In this document: piece by piece, positions 1 through 11,276 of the stretch | Position numbering within the stretch: position 1 is the first letter of the stretch | Layout of the letters: the number at the start of each line of letters is the position of its first letter | NCBI RefSeq assembly: GCF_964019385.1 | Contig: NC_088644.1 | Location: 44,848,483 to 44,912,482 of the forward strand | Origin: Sycon ciliatum | Taxonomy: Eukaryota; Porifera; Calcarea; Leucosolenida; Sycettidae | Length of the DNA stretch: 64,000 bases | Direction: 5' to 3' | Position numbers and translations under genes: made by a program | Notes under the pieces: generated by a model | The model's database searches: none | What the model saw: the letters and a program-made list of their open reading frames with translations, nothing else | What the model was told of the DNA's origin: nothing

Positions 1-1040
1 TAAGGAGCTTACCTTCATGTGGTTGAAATCAAGGACACTGAAACCTTCAACTGAAGGCATGATTATGGCAGCACAAGACCAATCCCTCAAAACGAAAAAT
101 TACCAATACGCCATAATGAAGTCAATTGCTCGAACTGATGCCAATTGCAGGCTTTGCAAGGGCAGCTAGAAACAATTGACCACATTGTCAGTGCCTGCCC
201 AGTTCTTGCTCGGACCAGTTACATTGAACGACATAACCGGATAGTAAAATATGTGCACTTCGAAATGTGTAGAGCACGAGATCTACCTACTGGTGCTTCA
301 CGCTTCGACCACCAGCTTAAAGCATTGGTCAAAAGTGATCGGTATCGCCTCTATTGGGAGTATTCGGTCCCAACTGACCTGAAACTATCAGCAAACAGGC
401 CCGATCTGCTCCGTGTTGATGACAAGGAACGCGTCGCCTACATTATAGACATCAGCGTTCCTGGTGAGAACAACATCAATAAGGGAAATGGCTGAAAAGC
501 GCTCGAAATATTATGACTTGAAGCGGGAGATTTCCAGGATTTGGTCCCTCACCCAGGTTGACGTGGTCCCTGTGGTTGTCGGTGCCCTGGGTGGCTTGGT
601 GGGAGAGACTCCTCAATGCCTTCGGACTGTGCAGGGAGGAGATCTGGCTATTGTGCAACAGGAGGCTATCCAAGGTTCGATTAAAATACTGAGAACTATC
701 CTTAACATGTAGATGCACCTCTGCTGCGTTTGCGTGTTCAATAGCTAAGAGACTTGAATAACGACTGATAAAGACTGCTATTTCCTTTGGTACTCCCTTC
801 ATTGGTTGATGTACTTTGCCCGGCTGTCGCTACAAATTCTTTATTATTGTTTTGATGTTGGAGTTCGGATTGAGTTTCTTTTCTTTCCTTTCTTCCTCTT
901 CCTTCCCCTATTTCTTGTCCCTTTGGTTTAGCTTTTTATTTTTTCACTTTATTTTTGCTGTCCCACCTATGGAAATATTTCCCGGTGGGTCTGGCTTATC
1001 GCCTTCGAAAGAAGTGAATAAAGGAGACATAATAATAACA
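1..1040 (+). pseudogene. 3' part of a LINE with restriction-like endonuclease (R2/NeSL-type)
   Basis: Frames at 145-495 and 464-712 carry the C-terminal signature of early-branching LINEs. There is a Cys-rich knuckle (CRLC near 150, then H and C in DHIVSACP), an RHN motif, and an RPD followed about 14 residues later by D (NRPDLL...IIDIS). This matches the published K/RPD-X12-14-D motif of restriction-like LINE endonucleases. It ends in EKRSKYYDLKREISRIW...VVPVVVGALGG. The knuckle and the RPD part are in different frames, so the copy is broken. The 3' UTR (716-1040) has a pyrimidine run and ends in a short ATAATAATAA tail. The 5' part lies outside the window. Confidence 0.65.
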
Positions 1041-1052
1041 GCTCGCATGTAC

Positions 1053-1076
1053 CCCATGGGTGAGATCACCCATGGG
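1053..1076. repeat. short perfect palindrome (hairpin)
   Basis: CCCATGGGTGA is followed by TCACCCATGGG, giving 11-bp arms with almost no loop. It sits just after the ATA-rich tail of the preceding LINE. Similar short palindromes occur in LINE 3' UTRs. No function can be assigned. Confidence 0.6.
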
Positions 1077-1149
1077 CTAACGTAGAGAGTCTACCTACTC
1101 TCTACTCTTCTGCTTCCCTGTATGTCCTTGCAAATGCTTGCCCACTGTC

Positions 1150-1556
1150 GACCCACCGTCAAAAATTAATTTGCACTTTTGCTCACAAATTTAAACTAGC
1201 TCTACATCCTCCCCATCTTAGCGTGTATAACTGGTTCCGAATCACAGATGGCTCCCAGACAAGATGCTCTGTTGCCCTCCCCTTGGCTAAAACGTCCTCC
1301 CTTGTACGCTCTCCACTCTTTGTTGCTTACTCTGCTTGGCTTGCGCTGCCCGCTACTACGCGCAATGCCAGTACCCTGGACGCATTTAAATCTGCTCACT
1401 AGATTCACCATCACCTGTCCCTCCCATGCTTCTCCGTCTTGACCATTACTTTTCTTCTTTTATTCACCATGGTTGGTTAACACCCACATCTCCCGTACTG
1501 GCTGATTTTCTTCTCATGCCATGAGGTGTTGTCTATAATAATAATAATAATAACGC
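1150..1556 (+). pseudogene. 3' end of a CR1/Jockey-group LINE
   Basis: The + frame around 1215-1410 reads YNWFRITDGSQTR...SAWLALPATTRNASTLDAFKSAH. This is the usual end of LINE reverse transcriptase ORFs (W-x-x-LP...F-K-S). It runs into a 3' UTR and an (ATA)n tail at 1537-1553. It is 5'-truncated and only about 400 bp remain. Confidence 0.55.
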
Positions 1557-1734
1557 ATCTGTCGGCAAAAGAGTTAGAGAAAACGAGAAACACATGACAT
1601 ACACACCTTCTTCATTCAGTTATTGCAGGGAAAAACTACCTCGATTCCACCATGAGGCTAGGCATGAGGAATATAATATTAAGTACAGAATGTTATTTAC
1701 CAAAAGGATATTCAAGTAAGCGCAGATATTTTTT

Positions 1735-2035
1735 TACCATGATAAGTTAGGCAACGGAGACTGCTGTGGTTCGGCCATGTAGTGAGGGAAGGCGAAGAAT
1801 CGTCCTCTTTCCAAGCCCTCCTAATGTCGATCAACACAACAGACATACGACGACCCCGAGGACGGCCACGTCTGAGATGGATCGACGTTGTCAAGAAAGA
1901 CTTACAATGCATTAATCTGTCGCTTCTGGATGCTGTGCAATCTGCTTCTGATAGAGCTGCTTGGCTCGAAATTGTTAACAGATGCGTTGACCTCATGCAA
2001 TGAGTGAAATGCGAACTGTCATTATTATTATTATT
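1735..2035 (+). pseudogene. 3' end of a second LINE (C-terminal RT domain)
   Basis: The frame ending at 2003 reads RRLLWFGHVVREG...RRPRGRPRLRWIDVVKKDL...DRAAWLEIVN. This is the conserved terminal region of many LINE RT proteins (LLWFGHV, RPRGRPR.RW, D R..W). It ends in an (ATT)n tail at 2021-2036. That microsatellite is shared with the opposing LINE that starts at 2036, so two LINEs end tail-to-tail. Confidence 0.7.
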
Positions 2036-2297
2036 AAGTTAGTACATTGATTCACAATGCCGAGCCAAGCTTCCCTGTCTTGAGAAATAGCTTTCGCTTC
2101 GGCAATGGAAACGTTTATTGTCTTTAAGTCATTCTTGATGTTGTCGATCCATCTGGTGACGGCGCGTCCCCTGGGCTTCTTGATGTCTTTGGTGTCGATT
2201 GAAAGTCTTAGAGCTTTGTAGGATGTCGAGTCACTGCCTTCTCTGATTTAACATGGCCGAACCATAACAAGCGCCGTTCCCTGCATGTTCTGGTGAT
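2036..2297 (-). pseudogene. 3' end of the minus-strand LINE that hosts the BEL element
   Basis: The minus strand shows LLWFGHVKSE...IKKPRGRAVTRWIDNIKNDL...REAWLG, the same type of C-terminus as the preceding LINE. Its upstream RT portion resumes at 9399 beyond the BEL element. Bases 2293-2297 (GTGAT) are the left copy of the BEL target duplication, so the LINE was already here when the BEL element inserted. Confidence 0.75.
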
Positions 2298-2637
2298 TGT
2301 TGCAAACCACCAGTTCTCAATTGGGAAAGGCCTTCGCGCTTATGGCATTGTATTCGTTGCAATGTTGTGTTTCGACTCCGCCGTACCGCTGATGTTGCTG
2401 CATGGCATACGCTATATGCGCTGTGTGCGTTTTGCGGTATACGCTGTTATGTCCAGTTTTATATGCGTATGTTTTTCATGTACGCTGTTTTTACATGCTA
2501 TAAATAGCTGGTGTTATTAGTGTTCATTGTTAATTATTCGATGAAGTGAAATATACTGTGTAAAGGAAAAGAGTTGTCCTCGTGCCGTGTAGTCGTACGA
2601 TCCTGACAATTTAGAGAATCTTAGAGGGTTCACAACA
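2298..2637 (+). repeat. 5' LTR of the BEL/Pao element
   Basis: Begins TGTTGCAAACC and ends TTCACAACA. It is 340 bp and nearly identical to 9054-9393. It contains TATAAATAG at 2499-2507, a likely TATA box (the sequence TGCTATAAATAGC repeats in both LTRs), about 140 bp before the LTR end. Confidence 0.93.
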
Positions 2638-2639
2638 TT

Positions 2640-2657
2640 TGGCGACCACGCCAGGAT
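2640..2657 (+). promoter_or_regulatory. primer-binding site, tRNA-Arg type
   Basis: TGGCGACCACG follows two bases after the LTR. It is complementary to the 3' end of animal tRNA-Arg (ending CGTGGTCGCCA). The next bases (CCAGGATCG) fit a T-arm. tRNA-Arg priming is known for several BEL elements. Confidence 0.75.
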
Positions 2658-2667
2658 CGGAGCGAGC

Positions 2668-4175
2668 ATGGCAGAGCAACTACACAATTTGGAAGCCAGC
2701 TTTATCGCCAATGGAGTTCGGTTAGGATTAGAAGGCGAGTTGTTGATGGAACATGTGGAGCTGAGGCTCCAACAGGACGAGGAGCGTGAGGAGCGCAGTG
2801 CCAGACGGCGAGAGGAGGCGCTCCGCACCGAGTTTGACAAAACACTAAAGGAGATTAATGAGCGCATCGCCAATGCGTATAAGGGTGATGGTAAAGCCGC
2901 GATGGGAGGTACAGAGGAAGCGTCCTGTCACAGCGGGGGGCGTCAACCGTTGATGAAAATCCCTCATATGATGGAACGCAGCCATTGGAGCGTTATCTTG
3001 ACCTGTTCGAGGACATCTGTTCCAAGAACGAGTTCGAAGAAAGCGAATGGCTGCTGCGACTGCGCATCGCGCTAGCGGGTAGCAAAGCGGAGAGGATATG
3101 TGTTGGATGCAATAATTACGAGGAAGCAAAGCGAGAGTTGCTTGCCGCGCTCGGAAAGACTCCGGATAAAGCGTGGAAGACATTGCTGACAGGCAAGCAG
3201 CGGTCAGATGAGTCGTTCCACCAATACGTTGTCCGTGTTTGCCGAGAGGTAGAGGTGTGGGCCACACTCGACATGACAGAAGATGGCGAGGTGGACACCA
3301 AGTATAGCGCCGATATAGGTAAAATGGCCCCGGTGCTGCAAGCAATGGCAAAGCAGGTAATCTTGGAGCAATGCGGACCTGAGATGAAGACGTACCTGGT
3401 CGAACGGCAGTGCTACTGGATGTCTCTGCGCCAGGTACAGGAGCACGGCGCGTCTTACCAGGTCGCGCACGGACGACAGGGTGATACTGCCAGGAAGCCA
3501 GTAGAACGATCCGTGCCAAGGCCCACGGCGTCGGCACAGTGCATGGCGATATCGGTCGCAGATGCAGAGAAGCAGCTAAAGTCGCTGCCACAGGAAGGGA
3601 GAAAGGGTTTTCTGCGGCGAGAGAGACTCTGCTGGAACTGCCTTAAGTATGGCCATATGGCCAGAGAATGTCGGTCAGGCTCGAGATGCACGAAATGCCA
3701 GAGGAAACACCACCTGCTAATACATGATGTGTTGGATAGAGCAGGTTACAGCCGGGAGAAACCGACTGAGATAGTAACGGAGAAGAATGTTGGATCGTGC
3801 TGTCTACACTCGCCAAGTGTGCGGCAGATGACCGGAGTGGCACGAGTTGAGGGAAGAACTCGAAACGCGAAGGTTCGCGTGTTCCTGGACTCGGGTGCTG
3901 AGGCGTCATTCGTGACTGCAGCGTTGGTGTCAGCAATCGATGCAGAACACGTTGGGGTTGAAAATGTAGAGGTGAAGCCGTTCGGCGCGGAACCAATCCA
4001 ACAGCGCATGGATAAGTACGCCATCACGATCCAGGGTAGCTCCGCTAGCATTCGGGTACGCGCGTTCGTGAAACCAACGCTAGAGCTGGACCTGAAGTGC
4101 GCAAGTCCGCAGACCATTGCGCAGTGGCACAGTTGGGGAGTAGAGCTGAGTGACAAGCCTCAACAAGGGACATAA
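2668..4175 (+). pseudogene. BEL/Pao gag-protease (frameshifted)
   Basis: The ATG at 2668 lies just after the primer site and opens a coiled-coil-like Arg/Glu-rich N-terminus (EEREERSARRREE). The frame changes near the G6 run at 2936-2941 and continues to 4175. The second frame has a capsid-like region, two zinc knuckles (CWNCLKYGHMAREC, CTKCQRKHH) at about residues 214-243, and a retropepsin motif FLDSGAEASFV at about residue 303. Gag would coat the RNA and the protease would process it. The G-run indel is the only obvious gag break. Confidence 0.88.
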
Positions 4176-4277
4176 GACGAAATACATATGCTGATTGGTG
4201 CAGACTATATCAACGCGGTACTGCACAGCAAGAAGGAAGTTAATGGTGAGACGGTGTGGAACACAGAGATAGGTAAT

Positions 4278-5040
4278 GTATTACTACTGTGTTCAAAAAG
4301 TTTCGCCAACGTGTAAATTTGTTATGCTTTATGGGCCGTCATCTATTGCATGCACATATTGCCCTACTCTACAAGTCATATGTACGACCCACAGTAGAGT
4401 ACGCTATCCCTGTCTGGTGCTTCAGACTTACTGCTAGCCAGCTAGAATCGCTTGACATTTTACAAGCAAAGATCTGCAGATGCCTGCTGCGGTCTGCGAA
4501 GATTGATTTTGATCGCTATGAATCGAAGAATAATTTAAATAGGCTGTGTAATTTGGAATCCTTTCACTAACCACGCACTTACATTTCCATTACCGTTTTG
4601 TTCAAGTATATCCATTGGCACCCAGATTATCTATCCCGCTTTGACATCAATATCTCTTCTAGCGCACGCCGACCAAACAAACTGATTTTCAATTCTCATG
4701 GCCGCATCTCTTCCTCTCTCTTTCTGCATAAGATCGGAAAGCTGTGGAACTGCCTTCCACCAAGGCTGACATCCCAAGATTCACTTTCTAAATTTCAGCA
4801 GCAATATCGCTTGCACGTGAAAAGTTTTAAATTTGACTGTAGTGGTATATCCCTGGACATTTAAATTAATTGTTTTATTTTTAACAACCCAGCCCTGTGT
4901 TTATTGCTAATTTATGTAGCATATACTGTAACACGTGTAGTTTTCCTCACTGTTTATTTCTATTGCATGATTTGCATCAGGAGATCCCCTCGACAGGCCA
5001 TCGCCTCTGGGAGATCCTTTAATAAAGATTATTATTATTT
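4278..5040 (+). pseudogene. 5'-truncated LINE inserted between gag and pol
   Basis: The frames 4289-4570 and 4598-4864 read as a LINE RT thumb and C-terminus (YKSYVRPTVEYAIPVW, LQAKICRCLLRSAK, KLWNCLPPRL...FQQQYRLH). A 3' UTR with AATAAAG and a GATTATTATTATTT tail follows at 5020-5040. BEL coding sequence lies on both sides, so this landed after the BEL element. A target duplication could not be delimited. Confidence 0.8.
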
Positions 5041-6844
5041 ATCTGGTCCAGCATCTGCACCAAGTCGAAACAGTCAGCCGGTGACCGTGTCATGTGTCAC
5101 AGCCCACATCGACAAACTATGGCAGTTGGATGAACCTCCAGAACAACATCAGCACCTGCCATCTTTCCCGCTATGTCGCCAGGGCAGTGGGTACCAAGTG
5201 GGTCTCTTGTGGCGAAATGAGCGTCGCCCAACGGATAACTATGCTCACGCTAGAGTCATCGAAACGCGGCTTCTTGAAAAGCTGAAGAGGAATGGGAAGC
5301 TTGCGCTCTATGATGATGTGCTGATCAGGGAGTACCGCGAGCTTGGAGCAATTGAGCTGGAGCCATGTGAGAGCGATGCCGGGTACTATGTACCGCATCA
5401 TGGTGTATTCCGCGAGCACGCTGCAACCACGAAGTTAAGAGTGGTGTTCAATGCCTCGGCGACGGCTCTAGATGGCAAGTCGTTGAACGACATGGTTGAC
5501 CCTGGACCGTCGCTATTGCCGAGTCTCGCAGGTATGCTATTACGGTTCCGTGAATATCAGAGCGCGCTGCAAGCGGACATCCGCAAGGCTTTCTTCATGG
5601 TCGCGGTTAATCCCGAAGACCGTCCGTACCTGCGTTTCTTGTGGCCCGGTCGAAGCGACAGCGATGAACTGTTGACCTGGAGGCTAACGAAACTGCCATT
5701 TGGCGTAAACTGCTCGCCGTACATGCTTACTGCGGTGATTCAGCATCACTTGAAGGAGCTACGGGCGTTGTCTGCACCCAAAGAGCGAGATCGTATTGAT
5801 CTCTTGCTCACGAGTTTCTACGTTGACGATTTGGTCTCTAGTGTGTCAAATGCCTCGGAAGCCAAGGAGATGCAGGAGTTCAGCGTGCGTGTGCTTACGG
5901 ATGCTGACATGGAGTTACGCAAGCGAGGCAACGAAATCCCGTGCGATCCAGAGGCCGGAGATAAAGTCCTCGGTCTGAAATGGAAAACCAGTGATGACTT
6001 GCTCAGCATAGCAGCGCTAGGCGAGTCCGATAGGCCGTCTGTTTGGACCCGGCGATCCCTCCTCAAGTGTGTTGCGTCAGTGTTTGATCCGCTAGGTCTA
6101 GCAGCACCGGCAGTTGTGCGGGGAAAGATACTGCTACAGCAAGCCTGGAAAGTCGGAGACGACTGGGATGATAAGTTGCCTGATGGCATCGCAGCCGCAT
6201 GTGCGCAATGGTGGGGAGAGTTGGCCGAAGTGGTGAGCAATGACACACAACGTTGGATTTTCTGCAATCTTGACACGCCGATTGCGCTTCATGCCTTCGC
6301 CGATGCCAGTGAGAAAGCGTTTGGATGTTGTTTGTATGCAGTCGTCAATGGACAGTCGCACTTGGTATTTGCCAAGGCCAAAGTGGCACCCGTGTCTCCA
6401 CCCACGTTAGCCCGCCTTGAGTTACAAGCAGTATGTCTAGCGGCTCGCTACGCTGAGTTTGTGGTGAAGGAGCTGCGTGTGACCGTCACGCAAGTTTATG
6501 GCTGGACTGACAGTCTCACTACCGTTCATTGGATCAGTAATCCATCGTACAAATGGAAAACATTTGTGGCTAACCGCGTCAGTCAAGTCCAAGAGATATC
6601 GAAGAAGGTCGGCATTGTGTGGAACCATTGCCCGGGCCTTCACAACCCAGCAGATTTACCGTCGCGTGGGAGTAGTGCACAGCAGATCCGTAGTCCGTTC
6701 TGGAGGGGCGGACCAACCTGGATCACGGAGCCCAATGACTGGCCCACCGCACCCTCAACCGCAGCTACAGATGAGTCCAGTGTAGAAGTACGAGTGTCAG
6801 CCACCACCTGTAGTCGAGAATCTGATAAGGAATGGTGGCTCTGA
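5041..6844 (+). CDS. BEL/Pao pol: reverse transcriptase and RNase H
   Basis: An open frame of about 600 codons after the LINE insertion. RT motifs are visible: LRVVFNASA, ALQADIRKAFFMV, KLPFGVNCSPYML, and the catalytic box SFYVDDLVSS at about 5812-5842. RNase H follows (HAFADASEKAFGC, LARLELQAV, YGWTDSLTTVHWI, HNPADLPSRG). It would copy genomic RNA to DNA in the Gag particle. It stops with TGA at 6842-6844, just before the integrase region, which is normally in the same polyprotein, so that stop is probably a lesion. The upstream part of this long frame (4904-5040) is LINE tail, not pol. Confidence 0.9.
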
Positions 6845-6871
6845 TTCAGTAAATGGTCGGGGGCACAGGGC

Positions 6872-9005
6872 ATGGTGACTCGGATGTTGCAGTGGAAGCA
6901 CACTGAGCCTCGTGCTGAACTCTATTTTGCAGCAGACAACGTATTGTACCGCATCGTTCAAGCCGCATGTTTCGCTGAGGATCTTGAGCTGATCAAGCAA
7001 GGTCAACCAGTGAAGCCTGGGTCGAAGGTGTATCAGCTTGCACCGTTTCTGGATGAGCATGGAGTGCTCAGAGCCGGGGGACGACTTCAGCACAGCGAGT
7101 TGGCGTATGGAGCCAAGCACCCAGTCCTGTTAGGCAAACATAATCTGACCGAGTTGCTGTTGGAGAAAATGCATGTTGAAAGGATGCACCAAGGTGAAGA
7201 AGAAGTCTTGTCGTTCATCCGTCAGAAATTCTGGATTATCGGTGGTCGACGAGCGCTACGCAACATTACTCAGCGATGTGTTACATGCCGCCGCTACAAG
7301 GCTAAGGCTGCCTCAGAAGTCTGCCCGCCGCTGCCAGAAGACCGAGTTGTTCACGAGAGGCCGTTCGCAACTACCGGCATTTTTTTTATTTATTTTTTTT
7401 ACTATTGAACACTCACTGCATGATGAACTAAAATGAGGAGAAGAACTCGACACAATGGTACATATCCAGCAGGACGGAGTGGGTGGGACCTGTGAAGCTC
7501 AGCCGACCAAGGGTCTCGGCATCACAGCTGCACATGTGCACCAAAGGAAACAAAAATGGGGAGTGGAAGGGCGGGGAGGGGAGCAGGAGAGCAAGAACTC
7601 TAAGGGTAGGAAAGAGAGGAGGGGGGGGGGGGTTAGGAAACCAGGAAACTTGTTATTCCAAGATATGAGTGCAAACAAGTATGCAAACAAGTACAAATAT
7701 AGCAGTATCAAGATCATGATGCTGAGGCGAAAGTAGAGGCTGATTGCCGTGCAGATTTGACGAAAGATTAGAGTTAGAATGGAGGAGAGTTAGAGAGAGA
7801 TAAAGACAGATGGATTGGGAGTTTGATGAGAAGGGAGTGCTCCGAAAACATGAACAGGGTCGTACTGGCAGTAGCCTAGGGGGCGATGTCCGTGGCCAAT
7901 GACCAACCCGACCGTTTCAGGTAGCGGTAGGTCTGAACCTTGAACTGCTGCATCCCTTTGGCAGACGGTGCATCGCGGAGGAGAGTGGCTGGCAGTTCAT
8001 TCCAGGCTTCGATGAGGCACTCCGGGAAAGAGCGCCCCACTAAGAGGCATCGACTATGCTAGTCCGTTGTACGTGCGCCGTGGTGAGTCATCTCCGAAGG
8101 TATGGATAGCATTGTTTGTTTGTGCCACCACCAGGGCAGTTCACTTGGAGGTGGTCGATAGTTTAAGTACTGAGTCATTCTTGATAGCATTTCGGAAGTT
8201 TGTCGCGAGACGTAGTTTGCCGTCTCGGATTAGGTCTGACAACGCTACAACGTTCAAGGCGGCATCTGACAAACTGAGTGTGCCATGGATGTTCAAACCT
8301 CCAGCTGCACCATGGCATGGAGGCTTCTATGAGCGAATGGTTGGTACAGTGAAGAGTGCACTGAAAAAGGTAATGGGAACAGCGTTTCTGAAGGTCCAGG
8401 AGCTTGGGACCCTCTTGTATGAGGTTGAAGCAGTGGTGAATAGTCGTCCGCTAACTTATGTGTCTGATAGCCTGGATGAGCCGCCAGTAACCCCTGCAAT
8501 GATGATGGGTAACATCTGGATGTCGTCAGAGAAGCCAGCAGGTACTCTGGACGCTGCGCAGATGTCATCGAGATTGCGTTACCTCAGTCGGACACTGGAG
8601 CATGTCAAGAATCGTTGGGAGGTGGAGTACCTAAGTCAGCTGAACAAACACCAACAGACCATGTCGCGCCCTTTAGCTGTGGGTGATGTTGTCTTTATTC
8701 TCGATGATACCAAGTGCAAACAGTTCTGGCGGTTGGGACGGATCATCGAGTTATTCCCTGGTCGAGATGGTAAGCGTCGTGTTGCCAAGGTTAAGTTGAG
8801 TACCAGTACCCTGTTGAGGCCGATCCAAAGGTTAGTGCAGTTAGAAGTATCGTCACAGGACGTGGCTCCTGGGCTTGCAGATACCGCTCAACCTGCTATC
8901 GTTCCTCAGCAGCCAGCGTGTGAACCATCAGCACCGTTACAACCACCACGGCAGCAGGAGATGACGCGTTCTGGGCGCGTAGTCAGAGCCCCCGATCGTT
9001 TTTGA
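6872..9005 (+). pseudogene. BEL/Pao integrase, split by a LINE insertion
   Basis: The 5' half (6872-7380) has the HHCC zinc domain (HVERMHQGEEEVL...CVTCRRY). The 3' half (8046-9005) has the rve core: the first Asp in IDYASPLY, the second in RSDNATTF, and Glu in WHGGFYERMVG. A Pao-type C-terminal domain (GDVVFILDDT...WRLGRIIELFPG) follows. All three catalytic acids are present. The insertion at 7381-8045 separates the halves and disrupts the frame. Confidence 0.88.
7381..8045 (-). pseudogene. 5'-truncated poly(A) LINE inside the integrase
   Basis: Flanked by GGCAT at 7376-7380 and 8046-8050 (target duplication). On the minus strand it ends in an A/T tail (T-run at 7381-7400). Its 5' end encodes a LINE RT C-terminus (FPECLIEAWNELPATLLRD...FKVQTYRYL). 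A G11-type homopolymer lies at about 7620-7631. Confidence 0.8.
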
Positions 9006-9039
9006 CTTGTGTGCATTGTTGTACGGCGGTGAGAAGCCC

Positions 9040-9053
9040 TTTGGTGGGGAGAA
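9040..9053 (+). promoter_or_regulatory. polypurine tract of the BEL/Pao element
   Basis: A purine-rich stretch, GGTGGGGAGAA, lies directly before the 3' LTR. This is the expected site of plus-strand priming. Confidence 0.7.
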
Positions 9054-9393
9054 TGTTGCAAACCACCAGTTCTCAATTGGGAAAGGCCTTCGCGCTTATG
9101 GCATTGTATTTGTTGCAATGTTGTATTTCGACTCCGCCGTACCGCTGATGTTGCAGCATGGCATACGCTATATGCGCTGTGTGCGTTTGGCGGTATACGC
9201 TGTTATGTCCAGTTTTATATGCGTATGTTTTTCATGTACGCTGTTTTTGCATGCTATAAATAGCTGGTGTTATTAGTGTTCATTGTTAATTATTCGATGA
9301 AGTAAAATATACTGTGTAAAGGAAAAGAGTTGTCCTCGTGCCGTGTGGTCGTACGATCCTGACAATTTAGAGAATCTTAGAGGGTTCACAACA
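9054..9393 (+). repeat. 3' LTR of the BEL/Pao element
   Basis: 340 bp, matching 2298-2637 from TGTTGCAAACC to TTCACAACA. GTGAT follows at once (9394-9398). Confidence 0.93.
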
Positions 9394-9398
9394 GTGAT

Positions 9399-10200
9399 AG
9401 GCAATTGGTTGGACAGCTTGTATAAGTTTTTATTCGATATTTTTTGGGGATACACTACGTCGAGAATGGATCGTAGTTTGCGGCGATGCCACGTGTCGAG
9501 CCTGTTGCCGAGTGCTGCTGTCAAGGTCCACAGGCCACAGTTGTATAGTAGAACCGGAAGGATAAGAGTGGTAAACATAAGCATTCTAGATAATAAAGTG
9601 TGTCTCTTCCAGGCTATAGTGCCAAACGCTCGGTTAGCGGCATTGATACGGTTCTCGATGTCACTTCCAGATCCCAAGAGACTTCCAAGTAGTTTCGTCT
9701 TTCTCCATGCGTCATCATCCTTGGAAGGAGTAACAAATTGAGTTTTGGTTAGATTCAATCTCAGGTCATCCTGGGCGAAAATTGGCTCACATTTCGCTGC
9801 AGCGGCCACCACAGCATCCCGATCAGTGTCATGTATTGTGGTGTCATCTGCATACTGTAAGAAATGAGTAGGCAGGCATGAAGGGGAGGTGCAGGCTGCT
9901 CTCACCTGCCTCATCGCACCTTCTGCGTAGACAATGAACATGGCGGAGACATCGGGTCCCCTGAACCACGCCAATATTGGTCGAGAAGGGAGCACTGAGC
10001 TGCCCAGCAATTTTCACCCTAGCTGTCGTATCGGAGAGTAGCAATTTCATCATTGAGGTGGGTTCACCCGAATCGGCCATTCGATCGAGCGCCTTGCCAC
10101 GGTTCACTGTGTCGAATGCACCGCTGAAATCGAGTAATGCTGCCGAATAGTTCCAATTTCCGAGCAAAGCTCTCTCACACAGAGGCCGCGTCCAAAAAAT
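9399..10200 (-). pseudogene. RT part of the LINE that hosts the BEL element
   Basis: The minus strand encodes RT pieces ALLDFSGAFDTVNRGKALD (near 10100) and FLQYADDTTIHDTDRD (near 9840), then LGSLLGSGSDIENRI, LILPVLLYNCG and RRKLRSILDVVYP. The frame changes between the palm pieces. It is 5'-truncated at about 10200. Its C-terminus lies at 2036-2297, across the BEL insertion. Confidence 0.85.
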
Positions 10201-11262
10201 ACACCAATAAATACCAAACACATGCAGTGTACAATGTGACGTTCAAGTACGATGTAAGTTTTCTGAAGTCCAAATTTAGGAGGTTTTATGATAGGTGTAT
10301 AGTGGTGAATTCTTGGACAGCATGTACTTAACCGTGATCCTAGGTACTGCTCTGTAATGTAATTGTGGTTCCTACATTGCAGGCTGGCTAGTAGGCATCA
10401 TAAAGAGTGTGTGGTGAGTGGGTTTCGTCTTCATCTGTACATGTACACGTACGCGTGCTTGTTCTATTTCGACTACGCCATAGTTACTCACATAAGACTA
10501 CTGTACTCAGGTGTAAAAATGCAAGTGCGGCAATAGATCATGTGAGAAAAGAAGACGTATAAGATACATGAGGAATGTCTCACAGGTGGTCGGCAAGAGA
10601 CCTGCTATTGAAAGGTTTTACAGTTCATTCGTTATTTAAAATATCATGCGGTCATCATAATTATTATCTATCTCAACCTAGATTGCACGACACAATAGAC
10701 CTGTCGTGTTCATGGCGTTAGCAGCACGCCGCTGCTACTAGTACTTGAACAGTGCTCCAAGTGCTGTTCCCAAGGCCCACCTACACCTGTTTAGGGTAGA
10801 GTCAGCTGATATTCTAAGTTTCTTCAATGACTGTATACATGTACGTCTTAGTGCTCTGCTGCGTACCTGCATGTACTGGAGGAGAGCCAAGAGAGTTCTG
10901 TCACTTGTCAGCAACATGCCTTCGTACAACCTGCATGCCATCGTCAAACGTGCAGAGCAACACACTTGACATTCCTCACACGGCCTACCGAAGATGTGCT
11001 ATTGACGAAATCACAGATGCTGTCAAGTACAGACTAATGCATCACGGGTCGAAATAAACCAGACTAAAGCATTATTATACTGAAGTAGTTGAACGACGAC
11101 TGATCCAAGGCCAGGGTGGCACCCAAATGCTCGCATGCCTTCCCTCTGAATATTGTACAATTACACTAGATACTCTAAACAATAATAACGGATACAATTA
11201 CACTACATACTCTAACACACTAGATACTCTAGATACTAGATACTCTAACAATTTTATCAAAC
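10201..11262. other. no recognised gene; AT-rich, locally repetitive
   Basis: Short open frames at 10738-10969 have no recognisable motif. Bases 11155-11255 are built from imperfect repeats of ACTCTAGATA/TACTCTAACA type. I see no splice-bounded exon or element ends here. Confidence 0.4.
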
Positions 11263-11276
11263 ATTATGATAATTAC

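Larger units (their letters stand above)
2298..9393 (+). mobile_element. full-length BEL/Pao LTR retrotransposon
   Basis: Two 340-bp LTRs flank a primer-binding site, gag with zinc knuckles, aspartic protease, RT with YVDD, RNase H, integrase and a polypurine tract, in BEL/Pao order. GTGAT occurs at 2293-2297 and 9394-9398, a perfect 5-bp duplication that proves a single insertion event. The LTRs differ at only a few positions, so insertion was fairly recent. Even so, gag is frameshifted and two 5'-truncated LINEs (4278-5040 and 7381-8045) interrupt it, so the copy cannot work on its own. Confidence 0.93.

Noticed and set aside
816-1085. 89-codon hydrophobic ORF
   Set aside because: It is a translation of a pyrimidine-rich LINE 3' UTR; no start context or domain.
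7620-7631. G-quadruplex or promoter at the G-run
   Set aside because: It is a single homopolymer inside a truncated LINE and lacks the four-tract pattern.
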